A stretch of DNA of 64,000 bases, taken from contig NZ_BAOP01000014.1 of NCBI RefSeq assembly GCF_000344135.1, positions 62,001 to 126,000 on the forward strand. Direction: 5' to 3'. Positions 10,601-16,691 of the stretch are shown here, in pieces. Each line of letters opens with the position of its first letter. The first letter of the stretch is position 1. The notes beneath the pieces are model-generated. The model was not told the origin of the DNA, made no database searches, and saw only the letters and a program-made list of their open reading frames with translations. Position numbers and translations under genes: made by a program. This DNA comes from Gordonia malaquae NBRC 108250. Its GTDB lineage: Bacteria > Actinomycetota > Actinomycetes > Mycobacteriales > Mycobacteriaceae.

Positions 10601-10918
10601 ATGGGAGAGCGTTTCCCGCTCAAGGCCGGCCTGCTGACCAGCCTCGGCTTCGGGCACGTCTCCGGTCTCATCGCCGTGGTCCATCCCGAGGCGTTCGTCT
10701 CGTCGCTCGACGAGAACGCGCGCGCGGACTACCGACGCGCGGCCGCAGCTCGACTGCGTGACGGACAGCAGCGTCTGCTCTCGGCCATGTGCGGCGGTGA
10801 ACCCGCCTACCAGCGGCCGGCGGACCGTCGTCTCGGCGACGGCGACGAGCACACCGCTGAGGCGTCGCTCCTGCTGAACCCGGAGGTCCGTCTCGACGCA
10901 GAGGGCTCGTACGCATGA
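1700..10918 (+). CDS. fas: type I fatty acid synthase (FAS-I)
   Basis: A 3072-residue multifunctional cytosolic synthase making acyl-CoAs from acetyl- and malonyl-CoA; in mycolate-producing bacteria these feed membrane lipids and mycolic acids. Domains in order: acetyltransferase (GHSQG, Ser147), enoyl reductase from about 420 (LLAGMTPTTVD), dehydratase around 1226 (HGFAVVSGDRNPIHTD), malonyl/palmitoyl transferase (GHSVG, Ser1445), an Ala/Pro-rich linker near 1735-1775, ACP (GVSSRRNQ, Ser1815/1816), ketoreductase from about 2129 (VVTGASPDS), and ketosynthase (AACATAA, Cys2725, with KHDTSTRAN and LTGHAKGG). The GTG at 1700 with GGAG just upstream gives a length close to mycobacterial FAS-I; the open frame to its left is antisense to the lipoprotein gene. 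acpS follows after 16 bases. Confidence 0.97.
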   Translation: MTLDQFRTGDRATSTDDGSTSLIDRFAAGESYAISFGGQGGPWLPTLAELVADADLGRRISAIVDSATRSLEPVADRLAAAGGDRFAPADWIAAIDEDRDVPTDAELAAAELSVPGILLAQIAAIANLSKQGLDPSRLPASAVIGHSQGLLAVEAITTAEHPREADDAALLAIAQLMGAAATVTARRLGLLGSADQTTEGTSPMVAVNGVPPREIDAMLDEYRASLPAGTSGLPTVAIVNNRRSIVLSGSPRHLTGFQALCARRATAEAADRKAKLTGGKPFAPTFEELAVTVPFHHPDLAPAVDLVVEWAGLSGLDPQFAGRLATRILVDPVDWVDQIGDAVASGASWIIDFGPADLGARLAAPLVRGQGVGVIAAATRRGQRSLFVPGSAPAVARPWSAFSPRLVSLPTGRTVVDTAFTRLTGRSPMLLAGMTPTTVDPAIVAAAANAGHWAELAGGGQVTEEIFASNVAKLTDLLDENRQVQFNSLFLDPYLWKLQLGGKRLVQKARAQGAPFDGVIITAGIPELDEAVDLVGELNDAGLHYVAFKPGTVDQIRAVIRIAIAVPQFPVIVQIEGGRAGGHHSWEDLDDLLLATYGELRDRPNVVVCVGGGIGTPERASEYLTGEWSARYDYPSMPLDGILIGTAAMATLEATTSPEVKQLLVDTEGCDTWIGAGHSEAGMASGRSQLGADIHEIDNSASRCGRLLDEVAGDADAVAERRDEIIAAMERTAKPYFGDVSTMTYLEWLTRFAELAVGADGEYAWADITWEQRFVDMLRRTEARMHHLDTGEFESLFGVRVDDAHGAIARLAETFPAVEADILHPADVAFFLEQCRTPGKPVNFVPVIDKDVRRWWRSDSLWQAHDARYSADEVCIIPGTVAVSGITQVDEPVGDLLNRFEAQVVADLRTSGEQAQVVAARRRRGIVSESGPLSILIEAEDVLWAGRQVRNPIALLGDREAWTVYDGEYAEHSTGAMIAYVPDAETADDEIRLDLVIPVSGSILRIPFTGDLKVVDGGSPRVTTAGAADAMRDLLTVAAGGDLLTLTDGATSGTVAWRADSVADHSGATSSGLPTRFGATTPSSPNGFAVPDALVVACWPTVFSVIGGVSTDDGRPVVEGLLDLVHLDHAITLETALPTVDTDLTVAARCVGVSDADVGRVVEVEVTVTDGDTPIAQLVERFAIRGRTGDASLADPARAGGALSDERTGTRKHLRSVTVNAPSRMHGFAVVSGDRNPIHTDPLAARLAGLGDPIVHGMWLSALAQQVVTASDSGQPTPAPRALLGWTARYLGMVRLGDAVDVRVDRVGIDSGREVIEVTAKVDGELVMAATGLLAAPRTVYAFPGQGIQSKGMGLEARSRSAAARDIWDRADKHTRETLGFSILAVVRDNPTTLVANGERYFHPDGVLFLTQFTQVAMATLGVAQIAELREAGAYVEDSITCGHSVGEYNALAACAGVLPLEAVLEVVFQRGSAMHHLVPRDAKGRSDYRLAAIRPSQFGLADADVEAFVSGIGADADEFLQVVNLNLLGSQYAIAGTVRGLELLETEIDRRRAEFGGKRAFILVPGIDVPFHSTVLRAGVPEFRGKLDELLPEVIDPDILVGNYIPNLVPRLFNLGRDFVQEIADLVPSEPLDAVLADWESWEARPAELARVILIELLAWQFASPVRWIETQDLLFSTVEQGGLGIDRFVEVGVKSAPTLTGLARNTLKLPPYGAAVTEVLNAQTDEQLLRAEDSAPEPVEDPEEGETAPAEAAVEAAPVAAAAPVAAAAGPRPDDITFGPADAVRAVISLWTKMTPSQIGSADTIESLCDGVSSRRNQLLLDIGGELGLGAIDGAAEAEMHALAATVETMARGYKPLGDVLTDAVGDQIRKVAGPVNKRQNYIVDRVTDTWQLGGGWAQHTLVAVALGSRDGASVRGGDLGDLLESAVTTVNDLDNLVDRAVRSVGAARGISVELPAAGGAAGGAVDSAALDALAEHMGGKDGVLAATANTILAKLGLTSTASTEEILDDPNAVAAQRISDELGADWVRTVTPSFDEQRAVLLDDRWASAREDLARLWLLDETTIDADHDRIVARLAGSGETVAEHATWWQGKALHRGFRVHARLFAAIAEAAQSTQAGAFADDVAVVTGASPDSIAASVVGELLSGGATVVATTSRLSSERLGFYKELYRDHASHCAALWVVPANLASYVDVDAVVEWIGTEQTENLGATTGVIKRAMTPTLLFPFAAPRVAGDLTDAGGRAEMEMKVLLWSVERMIAGLGAIGADHDLDSRLHVVLPGSPNRGMFGGDGAYGESKAALDALVTRWGAEESWGSRTTIAHALIGWVRGTGLMGGNDGMVAAVEAAGVRTWSTEEMAGELVSLCTADKRAQARVEPIVADLTAGLDPNIDLKALAKAAAADTVDEPETDVDEPVNPLVAALPFPARADLPTAHEWPEITARPEDMVVIVGAGEVGPYGSSRTRFEMEVDEKLSAAGVLELAWNTGLVTWEETPKPGWYDVESGDPVAEADIADRYHDEVVARCGIRRYVDEGAMVDNSSPLLESVFLDEDLTFTVPNEAAARAFASADPERTRIVATESGDWSVTRLAGTEIRVPRRFELSRTVGGQIPTGFDPVRWGVSPDMAESVDRVALWNLVATVDAFITAGLTPSELMRWVHPGLVANTQGTGMGGMTSMRSLYVDTLLGESKANDILQEALPNVVAAHVVQSYIGSYGAMIHPVAACATAAVSVEEGADKIRLGKALFAVAGGFDDVGIEGIVGFGDMSATADSAAMKAKGIDERRYSRANDRRRSGFVESAGGGTVLLARGDVAAQLGLPVLGVVAWAQSFGDGVHTSIPAPGLGALGAARGQKLSPLATSLASLGVSPDDVAVVSKHDTSTRANDPNESELHERLAGAIGRGDGAPLFVVSQKSLTGHAKGGAAAFQLIGLCQVLREGVVPPNRSLDCVDEKMAEYPHLVWPRETLRMGERFPLKAGLLTSLGFGHVSGLIAVVHPEAFVSSLDENARADYRRAAAARLRDGQQRLLSAMCGGEPAYQRPADRRLGDGDEHTAEASLLLNPEVRLDAEGSYA

Positions 10919-10934
10919 CCACACCGGATGCACG

Positions 10935-11327
10935 ATGAGCATCGTCGGAGTCGGCATCGACATGGTGTCGGTGACTGAGTTCGCCGAGCAGCTCAAGCAG
11001 CCCGGCTCGACGTTCGCCCGCCGGTTCTCGGTAGGCGAACGTCGGGATTCGGCCGACCGGACCGGTGCCGACGACCGTCACCTCGCGGCGCGCTGGGCGG
11101 CGCGTGAAGCCGTGATCAAGGCGTGGTCGTCGAGCCGGTTCGGTCTGGCGCCGGTGCTGCCCGAGACGGCGGTGAACGAGGTGGAGGTGCAGTCGGACGC
11201 CCACGGCCGTCCGCGCATCCGTCTGCACGGCGACCTGGCCGAGCAGATCGGACACCTGCGGATCCACGTGTCGTTGACGCACGACGGCGACATGGCCGCA
11301 GCGGTCGCGATCCTCGAGGAAGCCTGA
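10935..11327 (+). CDS. acpS: holo-ACP synthase for FAS-I
   Basis: A 130-residue phosphopantetheinyl transferase that moves 4'-phosphopantetheine from CoA to the ACP serine. The N-terminal VGVGIDMV carries the Mg-binding Asp9, and RWAAREAVIKAW carries Glu58 and the conserved Lys, as in AcpS. The ATG at 10935 is 16 bases after the fas stop, so the pair forms one operon in which the synthase is made with its own activating enzyme, as in mycobacteria. It ends 4 bases before the converging TetR gene. Confidence 0.93.
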   Translation: MSIVGVGIDMVSVTEFAEQLKQPGSTFARRFSVGERRDSADRTGADDRHLAARWAAREAVIKAWSSSRFGLAPVLPETAVNEVEVQSDAHGRPRIRLHGDLAEQIGHLRIHVSLTHDGDMAAAVAILEEA

Positions 11328-11331
11328 CGCT

Positions 11332-11946
11332 TCAGCGGCTGACGGCGTCCTCAAGGAGCAGGTAGCCGGCGAGCATCCGCTTGAGCTCGCCGACGACCTT
11401 CTGATGATCGTGCGGCTCCTGCACCGAGAAGCTCAGCAGCGAGTACGACGCGTGGACCAGCACCTCGGCCATCATCTGACGTCGTTGTCTCTCCGACGTC
11501 GGGGTTAGCGGCGCGAGGATCCGCGCGACCTGCTCGGCCAGGATCTTCTCGGTGATCGACGCGGTCGCTCGCGTCGCAGGCGTCGACTGGACGGCCAGCC
11601 ACACCGCGCGCCTCGACGGGTCCGTGCGCCACAGTTCCGCGAGGTGATCGAGGAACTTCTCCAACAGCTCAGGCCATTTGAGGGACGGGATCTCGGCGGC
11701 GAACGCCGACAGCTCGTTGCTGACGGCGGTCGTGTCCTGCCGGTCGAGTTCGCACACCACGACGTACTTGTTGGCGAAGTACTGGTAGATGGTGCCGATC
11801 GGCAGGTCGGCGCGCTGGGCGATCTGTTCACACGTCAACGATTCGAATCCGACGTCGATGAGCACCTCGCGCGCGGACGACAGGATGGAGTCGAACGTGC
11901 GCCGACTGCGCTCTTGGGTCGGACGCTTGCGGGGAACGAGTTCCAC
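11332..11946 (-). CDS. TetR-family transcriptional regulator
   Basis: A 204-residue regulator. Residues 10-60 form the TetR DNA-binding domain (RSRRTFDSILSSAREVL, then the helix-turn-helix CEQIAQRADLPIGTIYQYF). The remainder is an all-helical ligand and dimer domain. It starts with a GTG 14 bases after the bcp stop and runs leftward, converging on acpS. It may be co-transcribed with bcp. Its position beside acpS-fas makes it a candidate fatty acid synthesis regulator acting on the palindrome at 1627-1652, but this is inference; it does not resemble M. tuberculosis FasR by eye beyond the shared family fold. Confidence 0.88.
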   Translation of the reverse strand: MELVPRKRPTQERSRRTFDSILSSAREVLIDVGFESLTCEQIAQRADLPIGTIYQYFANKYVVVCELDRQDTTAVSNELSAFAAEIPSLKWPELLEKFLDHLAELWRTDPSRRAVWLAVQSTPATRATASITEKILAEQVARILAPLTPTSERQRRQMMAEVLVHASYSLLSFSVQEPHDHQKVVGELKRMLAGYLLLEDAVSR

Positions 11947-11960
11947 TGGGAGCGGTGCCG

Positions 11961-12434
11961 CTAGACTGAGAGGTCGCGGCGCAACTTGGCGACGTGGCCG
12001 GTGGCGCGCACGTTGTACTGGGCTGCTTCGATCACACCGTTCTCATCGACGAGGAATGTCGACCGGATGACGCCCTGCACGACCTTCCCGTACAGCTTCT
12101 TCTCGCCGAACGCGCCCCACGCCGTCAGTACTTCTTTCTCGGGGTCGCTGAGCAGCGGGAACGTCAGCTCGTCGCGTTCGACGAACTTGGCGAGCTTGGC
12201 GGGCTTGTCGGGGGAGATGCCGACGACGTCGATGCCCTGACCGGTGAGTTCGGCGAGACTGTCGCGGAAGTCGCACGCCTGCTTGGTGCAGCCGGGTGTC
12301 ATGGCGGCGGGGTAGAAGTAGACGATCACCTTGCGGCCCTCGTAGTCCGCGAGTGACACGGGCTTCTCAGTGGAGTCGAGCAGGGTGAATTCCGGGGCCT
12401 TGTCACCAACGGTGAGGCGTGCGTTCTCCGACAT
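11961..12434 (-). CDS. bcp: thiol peroxidase Bcp (atypical 2-Cys/1-Cys peroxiredoxin)
   Basis: A 157-residue peroxiredoxin that reduces hydroperoxides using thioredoxin. The thioredoxin-fold core contains PGCTKQACDF with the peroxidatic Cys49 and the resolving-type Cys54 five residues later, the arrangement of the Bcp/PrxQ subfamily. Length is normal for the family. The gene is leftward with TetR immediately downstream. The acpS-bcp-DUF3618-L,D-transpeptidase order resembles the fas region of M. tuberculosis. Confidence 0.94.
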   Translation of the reverse strand: MSENARLTVGDKAPEFTLLDSTEKPVSLADYEGRKVIVYFYPAAMTPGCTKQACDFRDSLAELTGQGIDVVGISPDKPAKLAKFVERDELTFPLLSDPEKEVLTAWGAFGEKKLYGKVVQGVIRSTFLVDENGVIEAAQYNVRATGHVAKLRRDLSV

Positions 12435-12551
12435 ACCGCCAGGCTATCCGATCGCCCGACCTGATCGGCCGCCATGCGCCACAGCCCTTATAGGCTGGTC
12501 TGCACAAGTAGGCTTGCCTGCACAGACACAACAAGCAGAAGTGGAGACGCC

Positions 12552-12773
12552 GTGGCCGGGGAAACCGAACGGATCGAGAAAGAAATCGCACAGGCGCGCG
12601 AGGAGCTGGCCAAGACGCTCGATCAGCTCGCCGTGCGCGCCAATCCGGAACGTCTCGCGAACGACGCGAAGAGCAAGGCCCTCGCTGTGCTGGCGAGCCC
12701 CCCGGTGAAGTTCGGCCTCATCGGAGTCGGCGCGCTCGCCGTTGTGGTCGTGATTCGCAAGATCGTCCGCTGA
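12552..12773 (+). CDS. DUF3618 small membrane protein
   Basis: A 73-residue protein. The GTG at 12552, preceded by GTGGAGACGC, is chosen because the open frame upstream has no ribosome site and low-quality sequence. The first 45 residues form a charged helix (TERIEKEIAQAREELAKTLDQLAVRANPE region) typical of DUF3618, and the C-terminus is one membrane helix (FGLIGVGALAVVVVI) ending RKIVR. M. tuberculosis has a comparable small protein, Rv2520c, between bcp and the L,D-transpeptidase. The function is unknown; it probably sits in the inner membrane with its helix in the cytosol. Confidence 0.85.
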   Translation: MAGETERIEKEIAQAREELAKTLDQLAVRANPERLANDAKSKALAVLASPPVKFGLIGVGALAVVVVIRKIVR

Positions 12774-12863
12774 TGAGCCGCGAGAAGAGCTGAAAATAGA
12801 GTCTGACCAGCCGATTTTTGTTCTGGTTACATCTACTGTTAATGTTTCTTCTCGCAAGGCCAA

Positions 12864-12936
<73 letters not shown>

Positions 12937-12942
12937 CATAGG

Positions 12943-12976
12943 AAAAAGACCCCCTCCAGTCGGAGGGGGTCTTTTT
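12943..12976 (+). terminator. Rho-independent terminator of tRNA-Lys
   Basis: A perfect 10-bp stem GACCCCCTCC / GGAGGGGGTC with an AGTC loop, flanked by five A on the left and five T on the right. It starts 6 bases after the tRNA. The symmetric A/T tails let it work on both strands. Confidence 0.93.
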
Positions 12977-13043
12977 CGTTGCCGGCGAGAGCCGGTCCTC
13001 ATCCGCGTCGTGTGGCGTCCGCCTCAGCCTCGTCCATTCGAAG

Positions 13044-13062
13044 CTAGGTGACGCTAACCTAA
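13044..13062. promoter_or_regulatory. candidate DtxR/IdeR iron box
   Basis: On the minus strand this reads TTAGGTTAGCGTCACCTAG, matching 15 of 19 positions of the DtxR/IdeR consensus TTAGGTTAGGCTAACCTAA, including all of the first nine. It ends 6 bases before the ATG of the lipase gene at 13069, so an iron-loaded repressor would cover the promoter or start site. The match was scored by eye. Confidence 0.6.
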
Positions 13063-13068
13063 TTCACC

Positions 13069-13857
13069 ATGATGATCAGGAGAGCTGCCGTCCTCGGTGC
13101 CGCTGCCGTCCTCGCCGCGTCGATGGTCGGAACCGGAGCGGTGTCCGCGGAGAAGCCGACGCGCGACGCGGGTATCACCGATGTCGTGATCGTTCCGGGC
13201 CAGACCTTCGGCGGCACGCCATATCAGCCGCTCGCCGCGACTCTGCGCGACAAGGGATACCGGACGCATGTCCTCGAGCTCGCGGGCACGGAACTGCGCG
13301 AGGATCCGGCGAAGATCGGGGCTGCGGTCGACCGGATCCGTGCCGATCGACCGAGTGCGAAGATCGCGCTCGTCGGACACAGCATCGGCGGACTGACGGC
13401 CCGCTGGTATCTGAAGGAACTCGGGGGCGCGTCGAAGGTCGCCGCGTACATCGCGGTCGGAGCGCCGCAGTACGGCTCGATGGGCGGCTGCTCGCAGCGG
13501 GGGCAGGCGCGACTGGTCTGCCCGGGCACCGACTACATCACCCAGGTCAACGCGGGGGACGACACCCCTGGGGACACCGCATACTTCGGCATCCGCAGCG
13601 AGCGGGAATGGGCGAGCGGCCACCTCGACGGTGGACAGTGCCGTGTGACCCCGGTGCGGGGCTACTCGCCGCTGCCGGACGTCGGTGTCGAGCACATGGT
13701 GGAGACTATCGATCCGGCAGGACAGGCCGCGATCGCGACAGCGCTGTCCGGGCGTTGCGACGGTGAATTCGTCGACGAGAAGGACGGGGTGATCACCTAC
13801 GAGTCGTCGGAGTTCCCCGGCGGTTACCCGGATGTCGCCGCTCCGCGGGCCAAGTAG
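13069..13857 (+). CDS. secreted lipase/esterase (alpha/beta hydrolase)
   Basis: A 262-residue exported hydrolase. Residues 1-27 are a signal peptide (MMIRRAAVLG, hydrophobic core, AVSA end). VVIVPGQTFGGTPYQPL supplies the oxyanion-hole region, and GHSIGG places the nucleophile at Ser105. This is the layout of actinobacterial triacylglycerol lipases of the lipase class 2/EstA type. Cysteines at SMGGCSQ, RLVCPG, GGQCRV and SGRCDG probably form disulfides. No ribosome site precedes the ATG; the candidate iron box ends 6 bases upstream, so the mRNA may be leaderless. The substrate is unknown. Iron regulation is inferred only from the box. Confidence 0.82.
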   Translation: MMIRRAAVLGAAAVLAASMVGTGAVSAEKPTRDAGITDVVIVPGQTFGGTPYQPLAATLRDKGYRTHVLELAGTELREDPAKIGAAVDRIRADRPSAKIALVGHSIGGLTARWYLKELGGASKVAAYIAVGAPQYGSMGGCSQRGQARLVCPGTDYITQVNAGDDTPGDTAYFGIRSEREWASGHLDGGQCRVTPVRGYSPLPDVGVEHMVETIDPAGQAAIATALSGRCDGEFVDEKDGVITYESSEFPGGYPDVAAPRAK

Positions 13858-14102
13858 ACGTCCAAACCTCGACTACGACTCTAGGTGGACGCGTCGTTCG
13901 GCTGAATGCTCCGACTGTGATCCTGTGCGTCCTCGGTGGTGCTTGTCGGAGGGTGTCGGTACTCTCGAACGCGAATCCTCGCAGGCTGAATCGCCATTGA
14001 CCTGCCGCTACGCCGTTGGGCGGCGTAGGGGTGGGCGATGGCCGGTCGTGTGGTGGGGGATGACGGTCAATGTCGGATACGTGAAACGTGTTCGGCGTCT
14101 CG

Positions 14103-14108
14103 TACAAT
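14103..14108 (+). promoter_or_regulatory. candidate -10 element in the 13858-14160 gap
   Basis: The 303-base gap between the lipase and the L,D-transpeptidase holds no convincing gene. TACAAT at 14103-14108 is a good -10 hexamer, with GTGAAA 16 bases upstream as a weak -35, and TTTTGGGAGCAAG before the ATG at 14161 is the ribosome site. I see no terminator for the lipase transcript in the gap. Confidence 0.3.
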
Positions 14109-14160
14109 CGAGAAAACGGAATACCGGTCCGTTTACGGGTCACACAGTTTTGGGAGCAAG

Positions 14161-15387
14161 ATGGGCATCACTCGGAGCGGCCTCCGTCGACCTCGCGTCA
14201 AAGCGACCTCTGCAGTCGCTTTGATGGTCGCGGCCACCGCATTCCTCTCGGCGTGCAGCGGCGTCAGCGGCTACGACACGGAAGTGCACGCGAACGGCGA
14301 GTTCGGCGACATGATCAAGCCTGCCGTCTCGATCACCGACGAGGACGGCAAGCCGCTGACGAAGAACGAACTCGGCGTTCAGCCGGGCCGTCCGGTCGTC
14401 GTCAAGGCCACCGAGGGCGCCATCTCCGATGTGCGCATCAAGAAGTCCGACGGTGGTCTCATCAAGGGTGAGTTGAGCGACGACGGCACCACCTGGACAA
14501 GCGCCGAGCCGTTCGGCTACGACCGGACCTACACGGTCAACGCGACGGCCACCGGCGTCGGCGGCAAGACCGTGCAGACCACCAAGTTCCGGACCCGTTC
14601 GCCCGAGAACCAGACCGCTGCCTACATCGGCCCGCCGGACGGCGAGACCGTCGGCGTCGCGCAGACCGTCTCGGTCCGCTTCGACGAGGCGATCGGCAAC
14701 CGCAAGGCCGCGCAGGACGCCATCAAGATCACGTCCACTCCGGCCGTCGAGGGTGCTTTCTACTGGATCAGTGATCAGGAAGTCCGCTGGCGTCCCGAGA
14801 ACTACTGGGCCTCGGGCACCAAGGTGAACGTCAAGGTCAACATCTTCGGCATCGACCTCGGCAACGGCACCTTCGGCCAGGAGAACGCCTCGTCGAGCTT
14901 CAAGGTCGGCCGCGACCTCGAGATGTTCGTCGACGACAACGACAAGATGGTCGTCGTCAAGAAGAACGGCAAGGTCATCCGGACCATGCCGACGTCGATG
15001 GGCAAGGAATCCGCGCCCACGAACAACGGCATCTACATGATCGGCGACCGCGTCGACCACATCATCATGGACTCGTCCACCTACGGCGTCCCCACGAACT
15101 CGGCTGACGGCTACCGCACGCCGGTCGACTACGCCACTCAGATGTCCTACAGCGGCATCTACCTGCACTCGGCACCCTGGTCGGTGTGGGCACAGGGCAA
15201 CACGAACACCAGTCACGGCTGCCTCAACCTCAGCCCGGACGACGCGCTGTGGACAGTGCGCAACACACTGCGCGGCGACCCGGTGACCGTCAAGAACACG
15301 ATCGGCGACCCGCTGCCGGGCACCGACGGCCTCGGCGACTGGAACATCCCGTGGTCGACGTGGAAGAAGGGCAACGCGAAGGGCTGA
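14161..15387 (+). CDS. L,D-transpeptidase, LdtMt2-type lipoprotein
   Basis: A 408-residue cell-wall enzyme making 3-3 peptidoglycan cross-links and inhibited by carbapenems. A lipoprotein signal with lipobox LSAC (Cys32) anchors it outside the membrane. Two immunoglobulin-like domains cover roughly residues 45-250, followed by the YkuD catalytic domain. The catalytic motif SHGCLN gives Cys354, with His336 and Ser337 in LHSAPW. Both the length and the Cys354/His336 numbering match M. tuberculosis LdtMt2 (Rv2518c), which also lies near bcp and DUF3618. The ATG at 14161 is chosen for its GGGAG site and for the signal peptide it creates. A strong terminator follows at 15434. Confidence 0.95.
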   Translation: MGITRSGLRRPRVKATSAVALMVAATAFLSACSGVSGYDTEVHANGEFGDMIKPAVSITDEDGKPLTKNELGVQPGRPVVVKATEGAISDVRIKKSDGGLIKGELSDDGTTWTSAEPFGYDRTYTVNATATGVGGKTVQTTKFRTRSPENQTAAYIGPPDGETVGVAQTVSVRFDEAIGNRKAAQDAIKITSTPAVEGAFYWISDQEVRWRPENYWASGTKVNVKVNIFGIDLGNGTFGQENASSSFKVGRDLEMFVDDNDKMVVVKKNGKVIRTMPTSMGKESAPTNNGIYMIGDRVDHIIMDSSTYGVPTNSADGYRTPVDYATQMSYSGIYLHSAPWSVWAQGNTNTSHGCLNLSPDDALWTVRNTLRGDPVTVKNTIGDPLPGTDGLGDWNIPWSTWKKGNAKG

Positions 15388-15433
15388 TCGCGAAGTAGCG
15401 AGTCGCCTCGGAGCGAAGAGTTTCCGAACTGGT

Positions 15434-15467
15434 CAAGGTCCGGTGGGGTCATCCCCACCGGACCTTG
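15434..15467 (+). terminator. terminator after the L,D-transpeptidase gene
   Basis: A perfect 15-bp stem, CAAGGTCCGGTGGGG / CCCCACCGGACCTTG, with a TCAT loop. It lies 46 bases after the stop codon. The downstream tail (TCATTGGTC) has few T, so it is an actinobacterial hairpin terminator without a strong U-tract. Confidence 0.85.
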
Positions 15468-15520
15468 TCATTGGTCAGTGTTAAGATCGCGGCGATCGAA
15501 AAAAGTCACCGAAGATTGGT

Positions 15521-16669
15521 ATGAACACCATGGCTCGTCCCAGCTGGGAAACCGAGGATCTGTCCGCACTGCGTGAGATGGCCCGCGCCTTCTGCGAGAA
15601 GGAGATCGCGCCCAACACCGAGCGGTACATCGAGCAGCATCACGTCGATCGTGACCTGTGGACCAAGGCAGGCGAGGTCGGCCTTCTCGGCATGTCGATT
15701 CCCGAGGAGTACGGCGGCGGCGGCGGCACCTTCGCTCACGAGGCCGTCCTGATCGAAGAGCAGGCGCGTGTCGTCGACTCCGCCTGGGGCCAGAGCCTGC
15801 ACAACGGGATCGTCGCTCACTACATCTTGGCGTACGGCTCCGAAGAGCAGAAGAAGACGTGGCTTCCGAAGATGGCGTCGGGAGAGGTCGTCGGCGCGAT
15901 CGCGATGACCGAGCCGGGTACAGGTTCGGACCTGCAGAACATCAAGACCAAGGCAGTCAAAGACGGTGACGACTACGTCATCGACGGCTCCAAGACCTTC
16001 ATCACCAACGGTGGTCAGGCCGATCTGGTGATCGTCGTGGTCAAGACCGATTCCAACGAGGGTGCGAAGGGTATCTCGCTCGTCCTGGTCGAGACCGACC
16101 GCGAAGGTTTCAGCCGAGGCCGAATCCTCGACAAGGTCGGCATGCGCGGTCAGGACACCGCGGAACTGAGTTTCTCCGGCGTCCGCGTCCCGCAGTCGAA
16201 CCTGCTCGGCGAGCAGGAGGGCCTCGGCTTCATCCAGCTCATGACGCAGCTTCCGCAGGAACGCCTCATCATCGCCGTCGCTTCGGTGGCGGGCATGGAG
16301 GTCGCGTTGGAGAAGACCGTCGCCTACACCAAGGAACGCACCGCGTTCGGTCGCCCGGTGTTCGGATTCCAGAACACCAAGTTCAAGCTGGCCGAGGTCG
16401 CCACCGAAGCTCACGTGGCCCGCGTGTTCCTCGACGACTGCATGGAGAAGCACCTGCGCGGCGAGCTCGACATCCCGACGGTGGCCATGGCGAAGTGGTG
16501 GACCACCGACCGCGCCATGCAGGTCGCCGACACCTGCCTGCAGCTCTTCGGCGGCTACGGCTACATGAACGAGTACCCGATCGCTCGCATGTGGGCCGAC
16601 AACCGTGTCCAGATGATCTACGGCGGAACCAACGAGATCATGAAGGAGATCATCTCTCGTTCGCTGTGA
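15521..16669 (+). CDS. acyl-CoA dehydrogenase
   Basis: A 382-residue FAD enzyme introducing a trans-2 double bond in acyl-CoA. It has the N-terminal helical domain, the middle beta domain (AIAMTEPGTGSDL) and the C-terminal domain (RTAFGRPVFGFQ, LQLFGGYGYMNEYPI, RMWADNRVQMIYGGTNEIM). The usual catalytic Glu in the YEG position is Gly here (IYGGTNE). An alternative Glu is present in LPQERLIIAVAS, the helix-G position used by long-chain and isovaleryl-CoA dehydrogenases. So the enzyme is probably active with the relocated base and may prefer long or branched substrates. It is a single gene with its own promoter region; the next gene converges on it 22 bases away. Confidence 0.9.
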   Translation: MNTMARPSWETEDLSALREMARAFCEKEIAPNTERYIEQHHVDRDLWTKAGEVGLLGMSIPEEYGGGGGTFAHEAVLIEEQARVVDSAWGQSLHNGIVAHYILAYGSEEQKKTWLPKMASGEVVGAIAMTEPGTGSDLQNIKTKAVKDGDDYVIDGSKTFITNGGQADLVIVVVKTDSNEGAKGISLVLVETDREGFSRGRILDKVGMRGQDTAELSFSGVRVPQSNLLGEQEGLGFIQLMTQLPQERLIIAVASVAGMEVALEKTVAYTKERTAFGRPVFGFQNTKFKLAEVATEAHVARVFLDDCMEKHLRGELDIPTVAMAKWWTTDRAMQVADTCLQLFGGYGYMNEYPIARMWADNRVQMIYGGTNEIMKEIISRSL

Positions 16670-16691
16670 GCTAGGTGTCGGGGAAGTACAG

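Noticed and set aside
5774..10996. A 1740-codon open frame on the minus strand
   Set aside because: It lies antisense to FAS-I, whose domains and motifs are unmistakable. The protein is a low-complexity Arg/Asp/Val/Gly mix typical of the opposite strand of high-GC genes.
11332..11946. Naming the TetR gene fasR
   Set aside because: Position suggests a link with fas, but outside the shared DNA-binding fold I see no specific resemblance to mycobacterial FasR, so no gene symbol is given.
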